Source: Bacteroidota bacterium
GTDB lineage: Bacteria > Bacteroidota > Bacteroidia > NS11-12g > UBA955
Assembly: GCA_008081305.1 (NCBI GenBank)
Contig: VMCP01000076.1
Coordinates: forward strand, 1 to 8,828
Direction of reading: 5' to 3'
DNA: 8,828 nt
Positions 1 to 5,697 of this stretch are shown here, in pieces. Position 1 is the stretch's first letter. Every line of letters starts with the position of its first letter. The translations under genes were made by a program, and so were the position numbers. The notes below the pieces were generated by a model, which did not search any database, was not told the DNA's origin, and saw only the letters and a program-made list of their open reading frames with translations.

Positions 1-2
1 CT

Positions 3-188
3 TGGGAAAATATGGTAGATGTGACTGTTTTTTTGACCAATATGAAGGATGACTTTAAAACCTATAATCGGCTATGGGCAGAATACTTTGGAGACAATCC
101 TCCATGCCGTACTACTATCGAGATCAACTGCTTACCCACACCCATTGCAATCGAGTTAAAAGTGATTGCTACAGTGGCCGGTGAATAA
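3..188 (+). CDS. RidA/YjgF-family protein, 3' end only
   Basis: This is the C-terminal 61 residues of an open frame that enters from the left edge and stops at TAA 186-188; its start lies outside the window. The visible part matches the second half of the RidA/YjgF/UK114 fold: VDVTVFLTNMKDDF, then AEYFGDNPPCRTTIEI, then LPTPIAIELKVIATVAG. The arginine after PPC and the glutamate in AIELKV sit where RidA enzymes hold the 2-imino acid carboxylate and the active-site acid. The family's known role is hydrolysis of reactive enamine/imine intermediates released by PLP enzymes, in the cytosol, but several subfamilies lack that activity. The exact subgroup cannot be decided from half a protein. The xerC-like gene follows 41 bp downstream with its own promoter element. 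Confidence 0.8.
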   Translation, partial: WENMVDVTVFLTNMKDDFKTYNRLWAEYFGDNPPCRTTIEINCLPTPIAIELKVIATVAGE

Positions 189-217
189 CTAGACTTCCTT
201 TACTATCCTACGCTGAC

Positions 218-225
218 TAGTTTTG
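218..225 (+). promoter_or_regulatory. Bacteroidota -7 promoter element before xerC
   Basis: TAGTTTTG matches the Bacteroidota consensus TAnnTTTG. It ends only 4 nt before the GTG at 230, so the transcript would begin at or next to the start codon. I see no convincing -33 TTG at 17-20 nt upstream. Confidence 0.5.
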
Positions 226-229
226 TGTA

Positions 230-1099
230 GTGGGATGGAATGATTCAGTAACGGAATTTATTGTCTACTTGAGCAAGAATCGTAGAATGAGTGAGCACAC
301 GTGTGTCGCTTATGAACGGGATTTGCAGCAGTTTGGTGAGTACCTTAGCTCCGTTGGAATCAATCAATTAGATGGAGTAAAATCCAATCACATTCGCTGG
401 TGGATGAGTGAATTGATGGAGCAGGGAATTAAACCGCGCACTGTGAATCGAAAATTATCGGGTCTACGAACATTTTTTAAATACCTGAGGCAGCATGATA
501 TGCTCCTACACGACCCAATGTCCCGCGTTGTTCCCCCGAAAACAGCGAAGTATTTGGTAAAGGATATCCCCCGTGTAGATTTAGAGAAAATGTTTGCGCG
601 TTTCCCCTGGGAGGAATTTGATACCGGTGAAAGAGATAGGCTTTTATTGTTGATGTTATATACCACGGGTATGCGATTGTCTGAACTAATTGGCTTGAAG
701 AATACCGATATCGATTTCAGTCGTAATCAATTACGTGTTTTGGGGAAGAGGAATAAAATAAGAGATATTCCATTACATCCTGAACTCGCCGATACACTCA
801 TGGCGTTTACAAAAACGCAGTCTTCGAAATGGGTGTTTTCAAGATCAAATGGTGAACCATTATACCCAGTTTTAGTATATCGGGTGGTTAATAAATACCT
901 TAAGTTGTTCTCTTCAGCTTCAAAATTAAGTCCACATGTTCTCCGCCATTCTTTTGCGACACACATGTTGAATAACGGAGCTAATTTAATGGCTATTAAA
1001 GACCTTTTAGGTCATTCAAGTTTGAGTGCTACTCAAGTGTATACCAAGAGTTCATTTGAAAAGTTGAAGCAAATTCACGGCTTACATCCTAGGAAATAA
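230..1099 (+). CDS. xerC: tyrosine recombinase XerC/XerD type
   Basis: A 289-residue tyrosine recombinase of normal XerC/XerD length. The N-terminal core-binding SAM-like domain covers about residues 5-90, with the family signature around SEHTCVAYERDL (21-32). The catalytic domain covers about 110-289 with the full set of active-site residues: Arg149 (TTGMRLSEL), Lys173 (LGKRNK), His236 and Arg239 (HVLRHSFATHM), His262 (LLGHSS) and the nucleophile Tyr271 (TQVYTKSS). Family knowledge: XerC/D resolve chromosome dimers at dif after replication. The start is GTG; an in-frame TAG at 218-220 blocks anything longer, and the N-terminus aligns well with Xer proteins. Which paralogue this is, or whether it is the single Xer of its genome, cannot be decided here. 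No direct repeats or cargo suggest a mobile integrase. It converges on rpsU. Confidence 0.88.
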   Translation: MGWNDSVTEFIVYLSKNRRMSEHTCVAYERDLQQFGEYLSSVGINQLDGVKSNHIRWWMSELMEQGIKPRTVNRKLSGLRTFFKYLRQHDMLLHDPMSRVVPPKTAKYLVKDIPRVDLEKMFARFPWEEFDTGERDRLLLLMLYTTGMRLSELIGLKNTDIDFSRNQLRVLGKRNKIRDIPLHPELADTLMAFTKTQSSKWVFSRSNGEPLYPVLVYRVVNKYLKLFSSASKLSPHVLRHSFATHMLNNGANLMAIKDLLGHSSLSATQVYTKSSFEKLKQIHGLHPRK

Positions 1100-1100
1100 A

Positions 1101-1124
1101 AAAGGCGCCCAATCAGGCGCCTTT
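1101..1124. terminator. bidirectional intrinsic terminator between xerC and rpsU
   Basis: A perfect 9-bp inverted repeat, AAAGGCGCC (1101-1109) and GGCGCCTTT (1116-1124), encloses a 6-nt loop. On the minus strand the stem runs into TTTTTTATTT, a good U-tract for ending rpsU. On the plus strand only CTTTGT follows, so it is weaker for xerC, whose stop codon lies 1 nt before the stem. Confidence 0.85.
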
Positions 1125-1145
1125 GTATAATGATGTTGGGTTGAA

Positions 1146-1343
1146 TTACCCTTGCATTTCTTGAGTTTGCATTTTTTGCTTGTAGGCTGCTTTAATCTTT
1201 TGCATTCTACGTGTAACACTTGGCTTTTCAAAAGCTTGACGCTTACGAAGTTCTTTAACCACACCGGTTTTTTCATATTTCTTCTTGAACTTCTTCAACG
1301 CTTTTTCCAAGGAGTCGTTCTCTTTTACATTTATTTGTAGCAT
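1146..1343 (-). CDS. rpsU: 30S ribosomal protein bS21
   Basis: A 65-residue, strongly basic protein with the bS21 pattern: ENDSLEKALKKFKKKYEKTG at residues 8-27, then VVKELRKRQAFEKPSVTRR (28-46) and a basic C-terminal helix. The length is typical for Bacteroidota bS21. It sits on the 30S platform next to the 3' end of 16S rRNA. In Bacteroidota the known role is to help sequester the anti-Shine-Dalgarno sequence together with bS6 and bS18, which explains the low use of Shine-Dalgarno sites in this phylum. It has its own promoter (TATATTTG at 1366-1373, CAA/TTG at 1394-1396) and a strong terminator. The leader CATCCCAATCTGAAAAACACCT holds no AGGAGG-like site. Identity is secure. Confidence 0.95.
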   Translation of the reverse strand: MLQINVKENDSLEKALKKFKKKYEKTGVVKELRKRQAFEKPSVTRRMQKIKAAYKQKMQTQEMQG

Positions 1344-1365
1344 AGGTGTTTTTCAGATTGGGATG

Positions 1366-1396
1366 CAAATATACAGATAAATCAAATAATAATCAA
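1366..1396 (-). promoter_or_regulatory. rpsU promoter (-33 TTG / -7 TAnnTTTG)
   Basis: On the minus strand, TATATTTG (1373-1366) is a perfect -7 element and TTG (1396-1394) lies 20 nt upstream, which fits the Bacteroidota architecture. The -33 element overlaps the TGA stop (1395-1393) of the acyl-CoA dehydrogenase gene. The -7 element lies 22 nt before the rpsU ATG. Confidence 0.7.
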
Positions 1397-2535
1397 TCCT
1401 TCAGTACAGCTCTTGAAATAACGAGCTTTTGAATTTCAGAAGTACCTTCACCGATGGTGCATAGTTTGCAATCGCGATAAAACTTTTCAACTGGGAAGTC
1501 CTTAGTATAGCCATAACCTCCAAAGATTTGTACTGCTTCATTTGCGCACATGACGCTTGCTTCGCTGGCGTAGTATTTAGCCATTGCACTTACCTTATTT
1601 ACACTTTTTCCTTTGTTTTTAAGATCGCAGCTTTCTTGTATCAATAATTCGGAAGCCTCGATTTGTGTAGCCATATCGGCTAATTTGAAAGCAATGGCTT
1701 GGAAGTTGGAAATAGGCTGACCGAACTGTTCGCGTTCTTTCGAATATTTCAAAGCCGCTTCGTAAGCCCCTTTTGCAATTCCTAAACTTAATGAAGCGAT
1801 AGAAATACGCCCACCGTCTAATACTTTCATGGCTTGAATAAATCCATCTCCGATATTACCTAGGATGTTTTCTTCAGGAACTCGGCAATCTTCAAAAATC
1901 ATTTCTGCTGTCTCAGAAGCGCGCATCCCTAATTTATTTTCTTTTTTACCTCCAGAAAACCCAGGGGTGCCTCTTTCTACCACAAAGGCAGTGATGCCGT
2001 GAGAGTCAAGTAAGTCACCAGTTCGAGCAAGAACAACGGCTATGTCTCCAGATATACCATGTGTAATCCAGTTTTTAGCTCCATTTATCACCCAGTGATT
2101 TCCATCCTTTTTAGCCACACATTTCATTCGCATGGCATCGGAACCAGTATTTGCTTCGGTAAGACCCCAAGCACCAATCCATTCAGCGCTCGATAACTTG
2201 GGCAACCACTTCTTTTTTTGTTCTTCATTGCCAAATTGAAGGATGTGACCTGTGCAAAGGCTATTGTGAGCTGCCATCGATAAACCCACACTTCCACATA
2301 CTTTAGCCAATTCTTCAATAGCTGCTGCATATTCAAAATAACCAAATCCAGAACCTCCATAGTTCTCAGGAACTAGCATTCCCATCAGGCCCAATTCGCC
2401 GAGTTTTTTAAAAACATCAACGGGAAAAGTTTGACTTTCATCCCATTCCATCATATCCGGGCGGATATGTTTTTCAGCAAAGTCTCTGACGGTTTGTCTA
2501 ACCATGCTCACGCTCTCGTTTTCTTGAAAGTTCAT
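1393..2535 (-). CDS. acyl-CoA dehydrogenase (short/medium-chain type)
   Basis: A 380-residue flavoenzyme of standard acyl-CoA dehydrogenase length. The N-terminal helical domain (about 5-115) is followed by the beta domain with the FAD-binding signature WGLTEANTGSDA (123-134) and NGAKNWITHG (151-160). The segment KLGMRASET (201-209) is typical of butyryl/short-chain members. The C-terminal helical domain carries EREQFGQPISNFQ (267-279), QIFGGYGYTKDFPVEKFYRD (336-355) and the probable catalytic base Glu363 in IGEGTSEIQ. The known reaction is FAD-dependent alpha,beta-dehydrogenation of acyl-CoA with electrons passed to ETF, in fatty acid or branched-chain amino acid breakdown. The chain-length preference is not readable from sequence alone. 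It has its own promoter and is followed by rpsU 49 bp downstream on the same strand. Confidence 0.93.
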   Translation of the reverse strand: MNFQENESVSMVRQTVRDFAEKHIRPDMMEWDESQTFPVDVFKKLGELGLMGMLVPENYGGSGFGYFEYAAAIEELAKVCGSVGLSMAAHNSLCTGHILQFGNEEQKKKWLPKLSSAEWIGAWGLTEANTGSDAMRMKCVAKKDGNHWVINGAKNWITHGISGDIAVVLARTGDLLDSHGITAFVVERGTPGFSGGKKENKLGMRASETAEMIFEDCRVPEENILGNIGDGFIQAMKVLDGGRISIASLSLGIAKGAYEAALKYSKEREQFGQPISNFQAIAFKLADMATQIEASELLIQESCDLKNKGKSVNKVSAMAKYYASEASVMCANEAVQIFGGYGYTKDFPVEKFYRDCKLCTIGEGTSEIQKLVISRAVLKD

Positions 2536-2550
2536 AGTCTTGATTTATCG

Positions 2551-2581
2551 CAAAAATAGCGTTTTACACCTGCTGTCAAAA
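2551..2581 (-). promoter_or_regulatory. acyl-CoA dehydrogenase promoter
   Basis: On the minus strand, TTTTG (2581-2577), an 18-nt spacer and TATTTTTG (2558-2551) make one of the best matches in the window to the Bacteroidota TTTG-N17-20-TAnnTTTG promoter. The -7 element ends 15 nt before the ATG. It lies between the stop of the helix-hairpin-helix gene and this gene, so the two need not share a transcript. Confidence 0.75.
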
Positions 2582-2600
2582 GAATAATGTGTTAGGAATG

Positions 2601-3323
2601 TCATTTGTTTGGTGAATCAGCAAAACCTAGATAAGGGTTGAGCCTAACACGGTCAATTTCTGTAAAACTTAACATGTTCATGAATAGTTTTTGAGTGATC
2701 GGTCCGTGTACCTTTCGGAACTCCAAGAGGTTCTTTGCTTTGTGCTTGCCAATGTATGGATGCGCATATAGTTTTCTGATGTTTAATTCTACAAGGGATA
2801 GTTTTTTTATCTTGTTGAGATCTACTTTCCAAATGAAGCGTTTGCTGCAATATAGTTGAGAATCTATATAGGGTATTTCTCTTAATTGCACCCTCGATAC
2901 AAACCCTCCTAATCGATCTCTGTATCGAATGATGCTTTTTGCTGTGTAGGCACCGATGCCCGGTAGATGTTCTAGGGTTGCACTATCAACAGAATTTAAT
3001 TCGATGGTGTAGTGCTCAAGGGTTTTTGCCTCATCCGAAGGGTTTTTTCCTACACTCAAATACAAACTATCCCAAACAGTTGTTTCATTTAGATCTATTG
3101 GATCCGAGTTCCAAGTAGCAATAGATTGAATTCCAGTGTCGCGTGGGCTATTTTGTGATTCCGCTTGTTTTAGAACTTTAATAAAAACGCTGCGCTGGTA
3201 TTTCTGCTGGCTCTGTACTATTGCAATAATGACTCCCAGCCATAAAACACTCAGCAGTATACGTCTCCACAGGGGGCGTTTAAGGGGTTTGAAATGAGTC
3301 AAAAAAAGAGGGGTGATTTTCAC
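2601..3323 (-). CDS. membrane-anchored tandem helix-hairpin-helix protein (ComEA-like)
   Basis: About 240 residues. A basic N-terminus (KPLKRPLWRR) is followed by one membrane segment (about 20-37, LWRRILLSVLWLGVIIAIV), a low-conservation linker (40-105), then two helix-hairpin-helix units. The first is around 107-141 (LNSVDSATLEHLPGIGAYTA, then IIRYRDRLGGF); the second is around 178-208 (VELNIRKLYAHPYIGKHKAK, then LLEFRKVHGPI). Such motifs bind DNA backbone non-specifically; the anchored layout resembles ComEA, the DNA receptor in natural transformation, but Bacteroidota have several such proteins whose role is untested. The start is uncertain: GTG at 3323 is the first possible codon after an in-frame TAG, yet it lies inside a terminator stem. 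TTG at 3302-3300 (residue 8) is the alternative and keeps the membrane segment. No ATG occurs before residue 216. Confidence 0.75.
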   Translation of the reverse strand: MKITPLFLTHFKPLKRPLWRRILLSVLWLGVIIAIVQSQQKYQRSVFIKVLKQAESQNSPRDTGIQSIATWNSDPIDLNETTVWDSLYLSVGKNPSDEAKTLEHYTIELNSVDSATLEHLPGIGAYTAKSIIRYRDRLGGFVSRVQLREIPYIDSQLYCSKRFIWKVDLNKIKKLSLVELNIRKLYAHPYIGKHKAKNLLEFRKVHGPITQKLFMNMLSFTEIDRVRLNPYLGFADSPNK

Positions 3324-3328
3324 CCCTC
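3301..3328 (-). terminator. intrinsic terminator after the PLP enzyme gene
   Basis: On the minus strand GAGGGGTGA (3328-3320), the 3-nt loop AAA and TCACCCCTC (3316-3308) form a perfect 9-bp stem followed directly by seven T (3307-3301). It begins 4 nt after the TAG of the PLP enzyme gene and contains the GTG (3323-3321) that is the apparent start of the next gene. Confidence 0.85.
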
Positions 3329-3332
3329 CAAG

Positions 3333-4580
3333 CTATGCGAATTCAGCGATTTTCTCTTTGCGATATTCGCCAGAATCAAGTTTGTGTTTTATAGATTTAA
3401 AGGATTTTATGGTGTACTCCACATCCTCCAACGTATGAACAGCAGTTGGAATTAACCTGAGCATGATAACTCCTTTAGGTACCACGGGGTACACAACAAT
3501 ACTGCAGAATAAGTTGAAGTTTTCTCGCAGGTCTTTGGTTAAATGAGTGGCTTCTGGAATTGTTCCATTCAATAGAACAGGGGTCACAGGTGTCGTGGTA
3601 TTGCCGATATTAAACCCAGCCTCCCTTAATCCGTTTTGGAGCGCATTCACCACCTTCCAAAGGTTTGCTTTAAGTTCTGGTTGAGTCTTTATAAGTTCAA
3701 GTCGTTTAATAGAACCAATGACCATCGGCATGGGAAGACTCTTTGCGTAAATTTGAGAACGCATGTTGTATCTCAAGAATTTTATCACCTGTGGTCTTGA
3801 ACCAATGAACGCTCCTATGCCTGCCATAGACTTAGCGAAGGTGGAGAAATACACATCAATCTCATCCATACAGTTTTGTTCTTCACCAGTTCCAGCTCCA
3901 GTAGCACCCATGGTTCCAAAACCGTGAGCATCATCAACAAACAATCTAAAATTATACTTTGCCTTAAGGGCAGCAACTTCTTTCAATTTGCCTTGGGATC
4001 CGCTCATTCCAAATACTCCCTCCGTGATTACCAATATTCCTCCACCGTTGGCCTCTGCCAGACGAGTAGCGCGCTGAAGTTGTTTCTCGAGGCTTTCAAT
4101 ATCGTTGTGGTTATACACAAAACGCTTACCCATATGTAATCGCACACCATCTATGATGCAGGCGTGTGATTCTGCATCGTATACAATGATATCGTGGCGA
4201 TCCACTAAGGCGTCGATGGCACTTAATACACCCTGATATCCATAGTTCAATAGCATGACTTCAGGTTTACCAATGAAATCAGCTAGATCGTTTTCTAGCT
4301 GTTCATGATAGTTACTATTTCCACTCATCATACGAGCTCCCATTGGGTAAGCCATGCCGAAATTCTGTGCTGCCTCTGCATCTGCCTTCAAAACTTCTGG
4401 ATGATTCGCTAATCCCAAATAGTTATTCAAACTCCAGGTTAACTTTTCGCTTCCTCTAAACATCATTCTTGGGGCAATTGGCCCTTCAAGCTTTGGGAAG
4501 GTGAAATATCCATGAGCATCATCGGCATGCATGCCTAGTGGGCCCATTCTTTGTTCGAGTTTGCTAAAGATGTCTTCCAT
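3333..4580 (-). CDS. PLP-dependent alpha-oxoamine synthase-like enzyme (SPT/KBL family)
   Basis: A 415-residue fold-type I PLP enzyme. Recognisable parts are the substrate-loop region SLNNYLGLANHPEV (50-63), MGARMMSGNSNYHEQLE (80-96), His139 (ESHACIIDG) expected to stack on PLP, DDAHGFGTMG (216-225) with Asp216 and His219, and Lys250 (STFAKSMAGIG) as the probable Schiff-base lysine. C-terminal RLIPTAVHTLEDVE (375-388) is typical of the family. Members condense an amino acid with an acyl-CoA or acyl-ACP: 2-amino-3-ketobutyrate CoA ligase, 8-amino-7-oxononanoate synthase, serine palmitoyltransferase, and the cysteate acyltransferase that starts sulfonolipid synthesis in Bacteroidota. No biotin or threonine-catabolism genes are nearby, so a lipid role is plausible but is only an inference. 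The ATG is supported by a TAnnTTTG element 6 nt upstream. Confidence 0.85.
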   Translation of the reverse strand: MEDIFSKLEQRMGPLGMHADDAHGYFTFPKLEGPIAPRMMFRGSEKLTWSLNNYLGLANHPEVLKADAEAAQNFGMAYPMGARMMSGNSNYHEQLENDLADFIGKPEVMLLNYGYQGVLSAIDALVDRHDIIVYDAESHACIIDGVRLHMGKRFVYNHNDIESLEKQLQRATRLAEANGGGILVITEGVFGMSGSQGKLKEVAALKAKYNFRLFVDDAHGFGTMGATGAGTGEEQNCMDEIDVYFSTFAKSMAGIGAFIGSRPQVIKFLRYNMRSQIYAKSLPMPMVIGSIKRLELIKTQPELKANLWKVVNALQNGLREAGFNIGNTTTPVTPVLLNGTIPEATHLTKDLRENFNLFCSIVVYPVVPKGVIMLRLIPTAVHTLEDVEYTIKSFKSIKHKLDSGEYRKEKIAEFA

Positions 4581-4586
4581 GATTTA

Positions 4587-4594
4587 CAAAACTA
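4587..4594 (-). promoter_or_regulatory. -7 promoter element before the PLP enzyme gene
   Basis: TAGTTTTG on the minus strand is a perfect TAnnTTTG. It ends 6 nt before the ATG, lies in the 32-bp gap after the methyltransferase stop, and lacks a clear -33 TTG. It suggests the PLP enzyme can be transcribed separately with a very short leader. Confidence 0.45.
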
Positions 4595-4612
4595 ATACCA
4601 AAATTCGAGTAC

Positions 4613-5326
4613 TCAGAAGCCTATTACCCAAGTAACCGGAACCTTTCCCCATGTTTTCTTATTCATTTTCCAGTTTTTTACGCTTTGTGTTTTAATGTAG
4701 TGTCGGGTTCCGTGGAGGTCTACAGCCATGGTTAATGAAGTCTCCTGCGGGAGTAATCGCAATAGGGTAGAGAAGGTTTTGTCTGTGCGGTATGGGGTCT
4801 CTATAAAGCTATGTGCATAGCCGCGCCATAGGCCGTTTTGTAAAGTTTGAATCCACGCCTTCCATTCGCCTTCTTTAACGGGTGAATAACCGTGAAATAT
4901 GAACTTTTGCCCACTTAGACCTGACGCTTGTAGGGCAGTTATCACGGCGTTTGGACCAACCATCGGGAATAATATTCTATCGTTTCGATGGGCCCATAAA
5001 ACCACTCGATGACCGGGGTCTGCGATGCAAGGTAGACCCGCTTCTGAAACCACTCCGATGGGTTCGTTTTTCGGGATGGAATTTAAATCTTTGATGAGGT
5101 CTATTTCTTTGCCTCTGTGGTTGTGCTCGAATATCTCTAACTCATCTATGACGATGTCCAATTTAAGTGATGATATATATCTTCGAAGAGTTCTTGCGTT
5201 TTCCGCAATCCAATATTTAATTTTTTTGATTTCTTGATCAGCGAATTCGGTTCGGTATTGGATCAAACTGTCATCTCCAATAGGAAGTGGAACCAAATAA
5301 ACCAAACCCGGTAATTTTTCCGTCAT
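4613..5326 (-). CDS. SAM-dependent methyltransferase, RsmI-like (tetrapyrrole methylase fold)
   Basis: A 237-residue protein of the tetrapyrrole-methylase/RsmI superfamily. The N-terminus GLVYLVPLPIGD (7-18) matches the RsmI opening strand and loop. WIAENARTLRRYI (39-51) corresponds to the AEDTR-type motif, VVSEAGLPCIADPGHRVV (92-109) to the family's SDAGTP-DPG motif, and PMVGPNAVITALQASGLSG (121-139) to the GPSA-LxxSGL motif. RsmI 2'-O-methylates C1402 of 16S rRNA using SAM. Here the motifs are altered (AENAR, SEAGLP) and the protein is shorter than E. coli RsmI, missing the C-terminal extension. Bacteroidota often carry a second RsmI-like paralogue, so the substrate may differ. It lies divergent to the small membrane protein gene, 80 bp apart, and 32 bp upstream of the PLP enzyme gene on the same strand. 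Confidence 0.8.
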   Translation of the reverse strand: MTEKLPGLVYLVPLPIGDDSLIQYRTEFADQEIKKIKYWIAENARTLRRYISSLKLDIVIDELEIFEHNHRGKEIDLIKDLNSIPKNEPIGVVSEAGLPCIADPGHRVVLWAHRNDRILFPMVGPNAVITALQASGLSGQKFIFHGYSPVKEGEWKAWIQTLQNGLWRGYAHSFIETPYRTDKTFSTLLRLLPQETSLTMAVDLHGTRHYIKTQSVKNWKMNKKTWGKVPVTWVIGF

Positions 5327-5332
5327 GTCTTA

Positions 5333-5340
5333 CAAAAGTC
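5333..5340 (-). promoter_or_regulatory. possible -7 element before the RsmI-like gene
   Basis: GACTTTTG on the minus strand differs from TAnnTTTG by one base and ends 6 nt before the ATG. The following TAAGAC-ATG resembles the TAAATC-ATG of the next gene downstream. No well-spaced -33 TTG was found; the call is weak. Confidence 0.3.
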
Positions 5341-5394
5341 GGTAATCTCAGATAAAAAGGAGACAAACAAAAAAACGAACAAGGGAATAACTTC

Positions 5395-5402
5395 TACCTT
5401 TG
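5395..5402 (+). promoter_or_regulatory. -7 promoter element for the small membrane protein-mrp unit
   Basis: TACCTTTG, followed by C, is a perfect TAnnTTTG element. It ends 4 nt before the GTG at 5407, the same spacing as at xerC. A -33 TTG is not visible; the upstream stretch is A-rich (5361-5377). Confidence 0.6.
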
Positions 5403-5406
5403 CGGC

Positions 5407-5697
5407 GTGGGTTTTATAGGAAAGCTCCAAGAGCGTTGGAAGGTAGATTCCCCTTGGAAAGTATTAGTCATTCTTACCGTGTTTGCTTTAACAGGAACGA
5501 CGGTGGTTTACCTAAAACGTTTCATCAAGCCGTTAATGGGTGATTTTTGGTGGTTTGATTTACTTTATTACGTAGTCATCTTACCGTTTTACAATCTCAT
5601 TTTGTTGGTATACGGTTTTATTTTTGGTCAAGGACGTTACTTTTTAGATTTTGAAAAGCGCTTTTTCTCTAGGATCTTCAAACGCAATAAATCATGA
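5407..5697 (+). CDS. small two-TM membrane protein (RWKV-type, DUF6787-like)
   Basis: A 96-residue protein with a basic N-terminal segment carrying RWKV (10-13), a membrane helix at about 18-36 (WKVLVILTVFALTGTTVVYL region), a second at about 50-74, and a basic aromatic tail (KRFFSRIFKRNKS). It resembles small Bacteroidota inner-membrane proteins of unknown function grouped as DUF6787; this family call is from memory of the RWKV and early-TM pattern. The start is GTG: no ATG precedes residue 44, and the promoter element directly upstream leaves no room for an earlier start. Its stop overlaps the mrp start (ATGA, 5694-5697), so the two are translationally coupled and it may work with Fe-S carrier functions at the membrane, which is inference. 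No catalytic motif is visible. Confidence 0.75.
   Translation: MGFIGKLQERWKVDSPWKVLVILTVFALTGTTVVYLKRFIKPLMGDFWWFDLLYYVVILPFYNLILLVYGFIFGQGRYFLDFEKRFFSRIFKRNKS

Noticed and set aside
230..1099. The tyrosine recombinase as an integrase of a mobile element or integron
   Set aside because: Length and motifs fit the housekeeping Xer type; there are no flanking direct repeats, attachment-site-like repeats, tRNA gene or cargo genes.
1152..1340. A 62-codon plus-strand frame opposite rpsU, rich in Phe and Leu
   Set aside because: It is the antisense shadow of a lysine-rich coding sequence; the hydrophobic composition follows directly from that, and bS21 is certain.
3300..3331. A promoter for the HHH gene made of TTG (3331-3329) and TTTTTTTG (3307-3300)
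   Set aside because: The -7 lacks the TA and the spacer is 21 nt; the T-run is better explained as the terminator U-tract.
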